Shown: piece after piece, positions 1-6,659 of the stretch
How positions within the stretch are numbered: the stretch's first letter is position 1
How the letters are laid out: the number at the start of each line of letters is the position of its first letter
DNA from: Synergistaceae bacterium
GTDB taxonomy: Bacteria > Synergistota > Synergistia > Synergistales > Aminobacteriaceae
Assembly (NCBI GenBank): GCA_009776565.1
Contig: WRNQ01000011.1
Coordinates: 1-21,057 of the forward strand
Reading direction: 5' to 3'
DNA length: 21,057 bases
Notes under the pieces: generated by a model
What the model was told of the DNA's origin: nothing
What the model saw: the letters and a program-made list of their open reading frames with translations, nothing else
The model's database searches: none
Translations under genes and position numbers: made by a program

Positions 1-311
1 ATAAAAAACGAGTTGTTAGTTACGGTGGACATGCGCCTCTCCGAGTGAAGCGAGGAGAAAATGGCGCGTCCATAAAATAGTTTTACTTGTCACTAGTATT
101 TATAGCTCGCCAAATTTGCAACACCATGTGGGTTGCGGGCAAAGCCCGCTTTGGCAACTTACGGCCCAGGAACGCAAATAAAAAACGCGTTGTTTAAGCC
201 GGAAGTTGCTAAACACAACGCCGGATGAGGCGGCGTGCGAGCGCCTCGCGCTCGTGAGGCGAGGGGAACCGCGCTTCGCCGAGCCGAGTTGGGTTGCGGG
301 CGATAGCCCGC
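1..311. repeat. GC-rich cluster of hairpins and short direct repeats, no gene
   Basis: No credible gene is visible here. A 17-bp sequence occurs at 1-17 and again at 178-194 with one mismatch. Each copy is followed by GC-rich inverted repeats. After the first copy, arms at 27-42 and 54-71 form a long imperfect hairpin (GGAC, GCGCC and TCTCC pair in order with their complements). After the second are ACGCCG/CGGCGT (218-223/231-236) and CGAGCGC/GCGCTCG with a 3-nt loop (238-244/248-254). A GCGGGC/GCCCGC hairpin occurs twice, at 135-149 and 296-311, in both cases after GGGTTGCGGGC or a near match. This looks like copies of a small intergenic palindromic repeat. The family is not one I recognise. 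Confidence 0.5.
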
Positions 312-398
312 ATTTGATGGCTTAGAATTGCTAAAACGCTCTAAGTTAAGCATACAGAATTTGAGACATGCACTTTATCATAATCATCAAATCAGACC

Positions 399-419
399 TC
401 GGGCAACTTAACCCGAAGT
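399..419. repeat. Inverted repeat left of the toxin-antitoxin pair
   Basis: TCGGG at 399-403 pairs with CCCGA at 412-416 around an 8-nt loop, and the right arm runs on as CCCGAAGT (412-419). The same layout, TCGGG-N8-CCCGAAGT, recurs at 1191-1211 on the other side of the toxin-antitoxin genes. It could be an operator, a transcript-end hairpin or a boundary repeat of the module; the sequence alone does not decide. Confidence 0.45.
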
Positions 420-420
420 A

Positions 421-489
421 TGCTGATAATTGATGGTAATTGCTGATAATTGCACCGTAAATTGAACCGTAAATTGAACCGTAAATTGC
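421..489. repeat. Short tandem repeats upstream of the antitoxin gene
   Basis: TGCTGATAATTG occurs at 421-432 and 441-452 (20-bp period). It is followed directly by three 12-bp units, ACCGTAAATTGA, at 454-465, 466-477 and 478-489, the last with one mismatch. The open frame from 450 reads through these units, but it has no ribosome binding site there and the repeat translation (RKLNRKLN) looks artefactual. The block sits just upstream of the proposed promoter. Confidence 0.7.
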
Positions 490-514
490 ACTTAATATTT
501 TACTTAACTTGTTG

Positions 515-543
515 TTGCGTATTCATATTGTTTTTGCTATACT
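515..543 (+). promoter_or_regulatory. Candidate SigA promoter of the toxin-antitoxin operon
   Basis: An extended -10 element (TGC followed by TATACT, 538-543) lies 17 bp after a weak -35 (TTGCGT, 515-520). Transcription would begin near 550, right at the AAGGAG ribosome binding site (550-555), giving a very short leader. Inferred from motif match only. Confidence 0.45.
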
Positions 544-563
544 ATCATCAAGGAGTTGATGAT

Positions 564-815
564 ATGCCAAACATTAAGCCGGTATCGGATTTGAGAAATT
601 ATAACGAGGTATTGCAGAGCGTAGATATTGGGCAGCCTGTTTTCCTCACAAAAAACGGGCGCGGGCGGTATGCCGTTTTGGATATGCGCGAATATGAAAA
701 AACGCAGGCGACCATAAAATTGTTAGCCGAATTAACCAAAGGCGAACAGAGCGCGAGAGAAAAAGGCTGGCGAACAGTGGACGAGGTGGAAGCCAGGCTG
801 GGAATTACCTTATGA
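564..815 (+). CDS. Phd/YefM-family antitoxin
   Basis: This 83-residue protein is a type II antitoxin: it would bind and neutralise the ParE/RelE toxin encoded next and repress their shared operon. The N-terminal half has the Phd/YefM pattern: a start like MPNIKPVSDLRNY, a 'DIGQPVFLTKNGRGRYAVL' strand-turn region at about residues 24-42, then a helix containing MREYE. The charged C-terminal half is the part that wraps the toxin in this family. I chose the ATG at 564 because AAGGAG (550-555) lies 8 nt before it; the longer open frame from 450 runs through tandem repeats and a hydrophobic stretch with no ribosome binding site. The stop overlaps the toxin start by 4 nt (ATGA), a sign of coupled translation. 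Confidence 0.88.
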   Translation: MPNIKPVSDLRNYNEVLQSVDIGQPVFLTKNGRGRYAVLDMREYEKTQATIKLLAELTKGEQSAREKGWRTVDEVEARLGITL

Positions 816-1156
816 GCAATATCCGTTACACTCCCGAAGCGGAAGATGACCTTGCCGGGATAAAAGATTGTATTACCAGGGAAATCGGCAATCCTACTGC
901 GTCATTAAATACGGTTGGAAAAATCACAAAACGCATAAGGGGTTTGAAACAGTTCCCTGAGTTGGGCGCGCGGCTATCCTCAATCATTGACGTTGATACG
1001 GATTACCGCTTTCTTGTTTGCATGAGCTATATAGTGTTTTGCCGTATTGACGGGAATGATGTATATATTATCCGTGTTTTATATGGACGGCGCGATTATG
1101 CTAAAATATTGTTTGGAGAATTGCCGCCAGACGAGGCGGATGATAAAACGGAATAG
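812..1156 (+). CDS. ParE/RelE-superfamily toxin
   Basis: A 114-residue toxin of the ParE/RelE fold. Its start overlaps the antitoxin stop in ATGA, the standard antitoxin-first order. The N-terminus (IRYTPEAEDDLAGI) matches the first strand and helix of the family. The middle has the 'GLKQFPELGARL' turn typical of ParE-like toxins (about residues 49-60), and the C-terminal strands end in 'IIRVLYGRRDYAKIL', the R-x-x-x-G-R-R-D-Y signature. ParE members poison DNA gyrase, whereas RelE members cleave ribosome-bound mRNA. The signature favours the ParE-like branch, but the target cannot be fixed from sequence. Length is slightly above the usual 95-105 residues because of an acidic C-terminal tail (PPDEADDKTE). 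The gene looks intact. Confidence 0.88.
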   Translation: MSNIRYTPEAEDDLAGIKDCITREIGNPTASLNTVGKITKRIRGLKQFPELGARLSSIIDVDTDYRFLVCMSYIVFCRIDGNDVYIIRVLYGRRDYAKILFGELPPDEADDKTE

Positions 1157-1504
1157 ACGGAACGCACACCATCGTGTTGAGCGTTTTACTTCGGGTCGAT
1201 TTGCCCGAAGTGACGGGTTTGGGCATAGCTCCAACAAACGTTTTTCCGGTGTGTACGAACACCGGAATTGCTTACTCGGCTATTATCCACAGGCGTAGAT
1301 AATAGTGGCAAGCAAGCGGGTTATCTATGGTGGGTTGGATTTTCCGCGTTTCTGTGGTTATCCCACGATGGATAGTTTATCAAGTAATATGTTTTGCATA
1401 TTGGGCATATTGGTAATTTTATTGAGGTTTGGACCTTGACTTATCTGAAAAGAGCAACACTGAAATTTGCATATGAGCGATGAAGAGAGGTAGCCAAAAA
1501 GCTG
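1157..1504. other. Intergenic region with several inverted repeats
   Basis: I see no gene here. It holds four inverted repeats: ACTTCGGG/CCCGAAGT (1188-1195/1204-1211), a perfect 9-bp stem TTCCGGTGT/ACACCGGAA with a 6-nt loop (1244-1252/1259-1267), CTATTATC/GATAATAG (1280-1287/1298-1305), and an imperfect pair built on GTGGG/CCCAC (1322-1334/1362-1375). None is followed by a T run, so none is a classic intrinsic terminator. The first matches the inverted repeat on the left of the toxin-antitoxin pair. Confidence 0.5.
1188..1211. repeat. Inverted repeat right of the toxin-antitoxin pair
   Basis: A perfect 8-bp palindromic pair, ACTTCGGG and CCCGAAGT, with an 8-nt loop. Its core TCGGG-N8-CCCGAAGT is the same as at 399-419 upstream of the antitoxin, so the toxin-antitoxin pair is bracketed by matching hairpins about 0.8 kb apart. 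Confidence 0.55.
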
Positions 1505-1819
1505 TTACCATTGCGCAAAGCCGTACCGACGCAACGCCTCGGGGTCAGTAGCGGCAATCGTGAGAATCCGCGCTGCTGCGCCGCTCGGCTTTCCACGTCC
1601 GTATTCCCATGACTCCACCGTTTTTTTGGAAACACCGATAACGTCGGCAAAAAACCCTTGCGACATATTGAGGCTATTTCGAATATTCCGTTTCTCTTCC
1701 GCAGTATAAACCTTCGGCGGCGTCGTTGACACATAGTTAGAACGCAGCTCTATTTTGCCTTGCGCATGGTCGAGCATTTCCTTTAGCCCTTGCATGATCC
1801 CCTTTGAAACCTTACTCAT
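1505..1819 (-). CDS. XRE-family (HigA/NadS-like) antitoxin, orphaned
   Basis: A 104-residue helix-turn-helix protein. Residues 43-90 form an XRE domain: 'MSQGFFADVIGVSKKTVESW' is the recognition unit, followed by 'YGRGKPSGAAARIL', a continuation common in HigA/NadS antitoxins whose toxin gene lies immediately upstream. The N-terminal 40 residues (MSKVSKGIMQGLKEMLDHAQG) are the usual lead-in of that family. An AGGAGG ribosome binding site at 1828-1833 lies 8 nt before the ATG. The expected toxin gene directly upstream survives only as a 3' remnant with an in-frame stop, so this antitoxin now appears to stand alone. It may still repress its own promoter or cross-neutralise related toxins. The helix-turn-helix call is firm; the orphan status is inferred from the neighbouring remnant. 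Confidence 0.85.
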   Translation of the reverse strand: MSKVSKGIMQGLKEMLDHAQGKIELRSNYVSTTPPKVYTAEEKRNIRNSLNMSQGFFADVIGVSKKTVESWEYGRGKPSGAAARILTIAATDPEALRRYGFAQW

Positions 1820-1831
1820 GTCCTTGTCCTC

Positions 1832-1963
1832 CTAAGTCCATCTTCGCTTCTCAATTTTTTTGCGGAACACCTATCGTTCTTCACTTGTTATATTTTCCTT
1901 CTCGTTTTTCGGATATGCATAAATAAGGTATATTCGCTCGTAGACAACAAAATCTACATAACG
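1832..1963 (-). pseudogene. 3' remnant of a HigB/RelE-like toxin gene
   Basis: Reading the minus strand from 1963 gives RYVDFVVYERIYLIYAYPKN, then EKENITSEER, then a TAG stop (1871-1873), then VFRKKIEKRRWT and a second stop at 1832-1834. The pattern (hydrophobic strand, ERIYL, YPKNEKEN, then a helix starting T-x-E-E) is the C-terminal third of HigB/RelE-type toxins paired with XRE antitoxins. The position, ending a few bases before the antitoxin start and sharing its ribosome binding site region, is exactly where that toxin belongs. The 5' two thirds are missing: upstream of about 1963 the DNA belongs to the AlbA_2 gene in another frame. It is too short to appear as an open frame and has no start codon or function of its own. 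Confidence 0.7.
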
Positions 1964-2391
1964 GTGAGGTTCATTCCGCGCATGACAAGCTCCCGCAACC
2001 GGTTCGGCGGCGCGGGTATGCTGTCGCTTCCAACCCGGACATAGGCGATGAGGTTACCATCGGCAGAATAGAAGTATGGAGTTTCATTTCCTGCCTTGAC
2101 TTCAACAATCAGAATATCTTTTCCTTCGTCGGTTTGGTATGCACGAAAATCAACAGTCGGCAAAGGGATGACCCTCTCATTTATCTGCTTGCTTATAATG
2201 TCGATGTCGCGCTTAATATCGGCAAATCCGACGACCGATTTATCGTCCGCCATGCCGAATATCAATCCTCCGCCTCGCTCGTTTGCAAAGGCGCTGACAG
2301 ACTTCAGCCATCTTTTCGGTTTTTTGACTTCGAGCATTACTTTGAAGTCGCAGTCGGTCAGCTCCGCGAGAAGTTTTTGTACGTCAGCCAT
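1954..2391 (-). CDS. AlbA_2 (Schlafen-like) domain protein, 3'-truncated
   Basis: A 145-residue protein that is essentially one AlbA_2 domain, the putative nucleic-acid or ATP-binding module also called divergent AAA-4. The diagnostic stretch is at residues 21-50: an E-V-K-K-P-K-x-W-L-K-S-V-S-A-F-A-N segment, then R-G-G-G-L-I-F-G and A-D-D. Residues about 120-140 carry the 'VRVGSDSIPAP' and 'LRELVMRGMNLT' elements seen at the domain's end. Full-length relatives usually continue for several hundred residues; here the frame stops six bases after MNLT. The last bases overlap, in another frame, the start of the toxin remnant, so both genes appear cut at one junction. I chose the ATG at 2391 because GGGGGAT lies 7 nt upstream and homology begins at once; an open frame extends to 2490 without support. 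Activity of the truncated form is doubtful. Confidence 0.7.
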   Translation of the reverse strand: MADVQKLLAELTDCDFKVMLEVKKPKRWLKSVSAFANERGGGLIFGMADDKSVVGFADIKRDIDIISKQINERVIPLPTVDFRAYQTDEGKDILIVEVKAGNETPYFYSADGNLIAYVRVGSDSIPAPPNRLRELVMRGMNLTVM

Positions 2392-2520
2392 TCGTAATCC
2401 CCCGCCATTTTTTGTTTTCTCCCTAAAGTACATGACCATGTTCTGCCTATCATTGAACTGCAGCATGTCAGCCGCTCTCGATAACGGCACTCAGCATGCA
2501 AATACCGTCATGAACGGCTT

Positions 2521-2601
2521 CGTTGCGGTTCTAAGCGTTGCGGTTCTAAGCGTTGCGGTTCTAGGCGTTGCGGTTTAGGCGTTACGGTTTAGGCGTTTAG
2601 G
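2521..2601. repeat. Tandem 14-15 bp repeat
   Basis: CGTTGCGGTTCTAAG is repeated at 2521-2535, 2536-2550 and (one change) 2551-2565. Units shortened to 14 bp (CGTTGCGGTTTAGG type) follow at 2566-2579 and 2580-2593, and the pattern decays into fragments as far as about 2670. It fills the gap between the AlbA_2 gene and the large glycosyltransferase gene; I see no gene or terminator in that gap. Confidence 0.8.
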
Positions 2602-2682
2602 CGTTCAGAATCTTAGCATTACGATTTTTTTAGGTGTTTAAGCGTCCAGATTCCTAACGTTGCGATTTCAGGTGTCTAGAGT

Positions 2683-5610
2683 TTATCTGAACAATTTGCC
2701 GCTAACCGCGGCGCCTACGATCTTTTCAAGCTGCAAATCAGTATCCATCAATATCTTGACCCTTTCCCCGGCCTTTTTTGACATGGTTTCATAAAATTTT
2801 TTATCTCGGGAATAGCGAATTATCGTATCCGCCATTTCACTGTACGACCCCACGCAAAAGTCTGACCCGGCGCCAATCGCTACATCGCCGCTTGCCGTTG
2901 TCACAGCAGGAAGCCCTTTATACATTGCCTCCGCAACCGACGTACCACCGCCGGTCCTTTTCGGATTGACATAAAGATCGCAAACTTCCATGACCGCCAG
3001 CATATCGTCCTGAAAACCAATATACGTGGAATTATCCCTTATCACGGCGTTATCGCGGCAGACCTTTTCATAATTGTTGAAATTCCCGGCAAATACCAGA
3101 TGAGTGTTATATTCAAACGTTTCTGACAACATGTCTAAGAATTCACGCGTGATCTCATCGCCAAGCCTTGCGCCCACTATAATAAGCAAAAATTTGCGCT
3201 GCGGTAAACCAAGCGCTTCTCTGCTCAGCGTCTTTGATTGTGGTTTGAAATTTGATGTAAAAACGCTCTCAATAATATGTTCTTTATCAAAGCCAAATTG
3301 TTCAAGATATTTTATGTCGCTTTCGTTCACTTTCCTGCCGATAACTTGGAATTGGCCCTCTGTTGTCACCAGCCCCGACGGGACTGTCGATATGACAATA
3401 GTTGGGACAATCTTGCTGCAAACGTCGCTAACAATGCTGTTACCTCCTATAGTCAGTATGAAATAGGGTTTTCTTTGCTTAACCATTTCGACTATTTTTA
3501 GTAATCCGTTGACATCCGGCATTTGACAGTCAATTTGATAATATGGTATTGAAATGTCCTGATATTGAACATGTGATTCCGCTTGAAGCTCCTCTATAAC
3601 ATTCCCAAAAATAGCGTTATGAAAGGGAACAGCGCCCAGGGTGGTCAGCACCTCCCTTGTGTTTATCAGTATCACGTCCATGCCTTGGCGCTTAATAAGG
3701 CTGTAGCACCTGTCGAGAGCAGTCTTCGTCGGCCCATGTTCCAAAGCTAAATACTGACCGGTCATCACGATTGCAGATTTCTTGTCTCGAAGATGCTTGG
3801 GGATAAACGTTAGCGCTCCTTTTACGTTCGCCAGGTATCCTTTAAAAATGTTCCTGTACAAACGTCGCGTAAATACCGACGTATCCCTGCTGCCAACGGA
3901 AGCGTTCACAAAACTGATCCTTATGCATTGGTAGTAAATGAAGAATCTCTCTTGGTCAGTCAGCCTGCCGCTGCTTAATGTATTTTGAATGATTTGGTTT
4001 AAATACCGGGTTTTATCCTCATGGTTCCCGTTTAAGCAGATCAGCGAAGACAAAACAAAGTTATTGACGTATACGTCATAGGAACCCGACAGTATCTCTA
4101 AATACTTTAATGTAGACACCATTTCCAAATCAGTCATTTTGGGTATGGCGCCGGATTGGTCACTTATACATCTGTTGATCGCCGTCGCATTTTTATAGTA
4201 ATAAGCAATACTAAGGCCAAAATTCTTTATATGCTCGCTCAATTCAAACACTGCCAACTTGTTGAAAAAAAAAGCAAATTCTGTATTCAATACACTCGGG
4301 CGCAATGTGATTTTTTCATCATTTAATGGGATTATCAGATCCGGCCCCAATATCGGCTCAAATACATAGAACCTCCCTGATGTGTAAAAGAGTTTTGTCA
4401 CGCGCGGCTCATCATTCGCGCGGTCGGCGTCAGCGCTTGCGCGGTCGGTGCTTGCGTCAGCATCGGCGTCAACGCCAGCACCAGCTTCAGCATCGGTGTC
4501 AGTGTCGGCGCCAGCGCCGGCGCCGGGCTGCTCTGTGTCGAACTGCTCCGTGGCGAGCTGCTTACCATTGCGTTGCTCACCGCCGGGATGTGCGGCTAGC
4601 TGCGTGGCGCTGGGTTGCCCCGCGGCGAGCTGCTCCGTGGCGAGCTGCTTACCGCTAGTTTTCTCACCACCGGGATGCGTGGCTAGCTGCGTGGCGCCAG
4701 TTTGCTCTGTGGTAAGTTGCTCGGTGCCGGTTTGCTCACCGCTGGTATGCGCAACGCTTGGATGCCCCTCGGTGAGCTGCTCATCAACATGATGCTCACC
4801 GCCGTGATGCGTAGCGCCGTGATGCCCCTTGGTGAGTTGCTCGTGGTCAGCTCCAGCACGCCCACTGGTGAACTGCACTCCCCATTTTCCTGTATAGCTG
4901 TCGGCTATTGATTTTATGAAGCTAACAACAGGCTTATATTTCCCTATAAATGGTATATCCGAAAACAGAACGTCAACCTCTGAATCACAATATATTGGTT
5001 TGTACAAATTCTCCTCATGACTATATTTACCGCAAAGTAATTTTACGGATAATCGATCTGACAAAGTATATTCACTGCCGCTGTTGCTGTTGTTGGTGAC
5101 ATCGTTGCTGGTGACATCGTTGCTGGTGTTGCTGATGTTGCTGATGTTGCTGTCGTTGCTGTTGTTGTCAATGCTGATGTTGCTGGTGATATCACTGTTA
5201 TTGTTGATGTTGCTAAAATTGCTTAAATATATGAATCCGGAAAATATCCCATGAAATACTCTATAAACTAATTTTAGCAGCTTTGACGCATCGGTTATAA
5301 AGTAGTATTTGTTGTCTGTAAGATTACCGCCAAAATAACCCTCGATCATATCCATTATTGTTTGCGGTCGGAAAGGAATTTCCCCTGTCAAATCAAATAG
5401 GCACACGTCATAGCCCATCTGGTCAAGAGCCTCGATATAGCTTTTTATCTTGCTTACATTATTTCTATCTTTTTTATCTTTATTACTATTGCTTTCTTGA
5501 TTATCTTTGTTGTCATTATTATCTTCATTGTCATTGTTGTCTATATTGTCATTGTTGTCGTTAACGCCGTAGCATCCACATGTAAAGCACAAAAATATAT
5601 TCTTCGTCAT
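2683..5610 (-). CDS. Large GT-B (GT4-like) glycosyltransferase with three low-complexity insertions
   Basis: A 975-residue protein. The C-terminal 370 residues look like a GT-B glycosyltransferase: a first Rossmann half from about 605 (SAIVMTGQYLALEHGPTKTA), then the nucleotide-sugar half from about 790 with 'LLIIVGARLGDE', 'HLVFAGNF', 'TYIGFQDDMLAVMEVCDLYV', 'NPKRTGGGTSVAEAMYKGLP' (881-900; Glu894 is the likely donor-binding acid) and 'PAVTT'. The N-terminal half, with conserved-looking segments at 52-130 and 180-245, is interrupted by low-complexity runs at about 17-51 (Asn/Asp), 133-179 (Asn/Ser) and 246-404 (Gly/Thr/Gln/His, then Ala/Asp). ATG at 5610 is preceded by AGGAG with an 8-nt gap; the TTG two codons upstream is too close to that site. 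It is transcribed away from the flagellins. A role in flagellin glycosylation is inferred from position; donor and acceptor are unknown. Confidence 0.8.
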   Translation of the reverse strand: MTKNIFLCFTCGCYGVNDNNDNIDNNDNEDNNDNKDNQESNSNKDKKDRNNVSKIKSYIEALDQMGYDVCLFDLTGEIPFRPQTIMDMIEGYFGGNLTDNKYYFITDASKLLKLVYRVFHGIFSGFIYLSNFSNINNNSDITSNISIDNNSNDSNISNISNTSNDVTSNDVTNNSNSGSEYTLSDRLSVKLLCGKYSHEENLYKPIYCDSEVDVLFSDIPFIGKYKPVVSFIKSIADSYTGKWGVQFTSGRAGADHEQLTKGHHGATHHGGEHHVDEQLTEGHPSVAHTSGEQTGTEQLTTEQTGATQLATHPGGEKTSGKQLATEQLAAGQPSATQLAAHPGGEQRNGKQLATEQFDTEQPGAGAGADTDTDAEAGAGVDADADASTDRASADADRANDEPRVTKLFYTSGRFYVFEPILGPDLIIPLNDEKITLRPSVLNTEFAFFFNKLAVFELSEHIKNFGLSIAYYYKNATAINRCISDQSGAIPKMTDLEMVSTLKYLEILSGSYDVYVNNFVLSSLICLNGNHEDKTRYLNQIIQNTLSSGRLTDQERFFIYYQCIRISFVNASVGSRDTSVFTRRLYRNIFKGYLANVKGALTFIPKHLRDKKSAIVMTGQYLALEHGPTKTALDRCYSLIKRQGMDVILINTREVLTTLGAVPFHNAIFGNVIEELQAESHVQYQDISIPYYQIDCQMPDVNGLLKIVEMVKQRKPYFILTIGGNSIVSDVCSKIVPTIVISTVPSGLVTTEGQFQVIGRKVNESDIKYLEQFGFDKEHIIESVFTSNFKPQSKTLSREALGLPQRKFLLIIVGARLGDEITREFLDMLSETFEYNTHLVFAGNFNNYEKVCRDNAVIRDNSTYIGFQDDMLAVMEVCDLYVNPKRTGGGTSVAEAMYKGLPAVTTASGDVAIGAGSDFCVGSYSEMADTIIRYSRDKKFYETMSKKAGERVKILMDTDLQLEKIVGAAVSGKLFR
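4400..4875 (-). repeat. Internal coding repeats, including an 87-bp unit
   Basis: This part of the large glycosyltransferase gene encodes residues about 246-404. At the DNA level a 24-nt string at 4543-4566 recurs at 4630-4653, exactly 87 bp (29 codons) apart. In protein, ATQLAxHPGGExxxGKQLAT occurs twice with that period, and looser copies starting EQLT repeat every 20 residues before it. The segment ends in Ala/Asp alternation (DADADAS). Unit lengths are multiples of three, so copy number changes would keep the frame. Confidence 0.8.
5074..5214 (-). repeat. Asn/Ser-rich coding repeat
   Basis: Encodes residues about 133-179 of the large glycosyltransferase. On the plus strand the DNA is built from GTTGCTG-type units with short periods; SNISN and SNDVT motifs repeat in the protein. 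Confidence 0.7.
5458..5562 (-). repeat. Asn/Asp-rich coding repeat near the N-terminus
   Basis: Encodes residues 17-51 of the large glycosyltransferase, a run of NDNNDNIDNNDNEDNNDN type. The plus-strand DNA repeats ATTGTCATTGTTGTC-like units. It interrupts what should be the first strand and helix of the protein, so it is probably a tolerated surface insertion. Confidence 0.75.
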
Positions 5611-6014
5611 ATGCAAATCTCCTATATAAATAAATTTGCCATATCGATAAAAGTATCCTTATTACAATATCAAACACGCGGAACGCCTGCTTTATCTTCA
5701 CGCCAACGTAGCGCCACGTGGCGGCGTAAATAAGCCGGGATAGCTAAGATATTTTGTGTAGCGCTGGATCGCTCCAGCAATTTAGCGCTTGCCGGTGCTG
5801 TTGCACCACTTTTATTCGCCTTGTTTCCAACGTTTTCATATGATATATTGTCATAGAAAATGACAAATAGCAAGGCGCTCGATCGGGCGATCTGCAAAAG
5901 ATACGCGGATACTGAGAAAACTTTTCGCATTTATCTCACATGAGCTACACTTTGACCTTGAGGTGTATTACCCATTTAATACTCTACGCAACGATGACTA
6001 TACTGGAGTTTGAT
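5611..6014. other. Intergenic region with palindromes
   Basis: I see no convincing gene. The segment next to the glycosyltransferase start is AT-rich and should hold its promoter, but no clear -35/-10 pair stands out. Further right are a 12-bp perfect palindrome CGCCACGTGGCG (5712-5723), a hairpin GCTGGA-TCGC-TCCAGC (5763-5778), two AGCGCT palindromes (5760-5765 and 5784-5789) and GGTGC-TGTT-GCACC (5794-5807). The minus-strand open frame across 5670-5930 runs straight through these palindromes and has no other support. Confidence 0.5.
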
Positions 6015-6377
6015 ATGGATGTTGGGGTATTGGCGTCAAGAGGCATGATTAGTGATACCCTTGAGAGAGATGACAAAGTCATGTTGCAGATAATGGACGT
6101 TCGCGAGTGTTTTGTTAATTTCAATAGATTTGGCGACACGGATCCTCATACTATTTTTTTATGGACATTCGCCCCCGTAAAAGAAAGGGGATATATTATG
6201 AAGGAAACAAATGGGGTTCCGAGAGTTGAATATGTCCGTATGAGCCATGCGAACTATAACGATACAAGAGTTAATACGCAAAGCGGCAGAGCAAGGCTCG
6301 GAGTTAATAACAATCTGTACGTCAATCCCAAATCAAAAGGAACTTCAAATAAAAAAACAAAAGATAAAAAAGTCTGA
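6015..6377 (+). CDS. Hypothetical protein, 120 aa
   Basis: I do not recognise this protein. The open frame extends upstream to 5940, but GGAG at 6005-6008 with a 6-nt gap favours the ATG at 6015. The middle (about residues 20-75) has ordinary globular composition, with alternating hydrophobic residues and a 'HTIFLWTFAPVKERGYIM' stretch. The last 20 residues are polar and Lys-rich (KGTSNKKTKDKKV). No signal peptide or membrane segment is evident from this start. It lies alone upstream of the flagellin promoter on the same strand. It could be a real small gene, the remnant of a longer one, or a chance frame. Confidence 0.35.
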   Translation: MDVGVLASRGMISDTLERDDKVMLQIMDVRECFVNFNRFGDTDPHTIFLWTFAPVKERGYIMKETNGVPRVEYVRMSHANYNDTRVNTQSGRARLGVNNNLYVNPKSKGTSNKKTKDKKV

Positions 6378-6630
6378 CATGCAATATAGCTCAACCTAAA
6401 GCTTTTTTTGTGTATCACTTTTTATAAAGCTGTTGGGCAAAACCATGGATGACCACTATAGTTTAGAGTTGGACAGCTTAAACCGTGAGGAAATCGATTT
6501 TCCCTCTAACCCTTTTATGCTTAACCCTCTGAATGCAGATATAACTTATATTTTTATTTGAAATAATGAAATTAGTGGTGTAAAGCGCAACTTATAAATT
6601 ATAAACTCAGACAAAACATTTCGTTACTGT
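6378..6630. other. Intergenic region upstream of the flagellin promoter
   Basis: AT-rich. The only item of note is a 38-codon open frame at 6445-6561 (ATG to TGA), starting MDDHYSLELDSLNREEIDF. It has no good ribosome binding site, but its composition is protein-like; it may be a fragment of a lost gene. I see no terminator for the upstream frame. Confidence 0.3.
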
Positions 6631-6659
6631 TTGACACAATAAAAACGGTGGTATAAAAT
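6631..6659 (+). promoter_or_regulatory. SigA-type promoter of the flagellin genes
   Basis: A perfect -35 TTGACA (6631-6636), a 17-bp spacer and -10 TAAAAT (6654-6659; an overlapping TATAAA sits at 6652-6657). Transcription would start near 6666, leaving a leader of about 120 nt before the first flagellin. I found no sigma-28 element (TAAA-N15-GCCGATAA) in the region, although many flagellin genes use one. Confidence 0.65.

Noticed and set aside
450..563. N-terminal extension of the antitoxin with a hydrophobic segment
   Set aside because: The extension translates 12-bp tandem repeats and the proposed promoter; the internal ATG at 564 has an ideal Shine-Dalgarno site and matches the family start.
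1047..1298. An 83-codon plus-strand frame overlapping the toxin's 3' end
   Set aside because: It overlaps a well-supported gene in another frame and then crosses hairpins; no family resemblance.
1954..2680. Insertion sequence as cause of the scar
   Set aside because: I looked for terminal inverted repeats, target duplications or a transposase fragment at the junction near 1960 and saw none.
4326..4911. Several open frames on both strands over the repeat region (for example 4448-4792 plus strand)
   Set aside because: They are Ala/Ser/Cys- or Arg-rich shadows of the in-frame coding repeats of the minus-strand glycosyltransferase, with no ribosome binding sites.
5610..5616. TTG start of the large glycosyltransferase two codons upstream
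   Set aside because: It would lie only 2 nt from the AGGAG site; the ATG at 5610 has normal 8-nt spacing.
5670..5930. Minus-strand 86-codon frame with a hydrophobic N-terminus
   Set aside because: It runs through several palindromes (5712-5807), lacks a good ribosome binding site and has unnatural composition in its second half.
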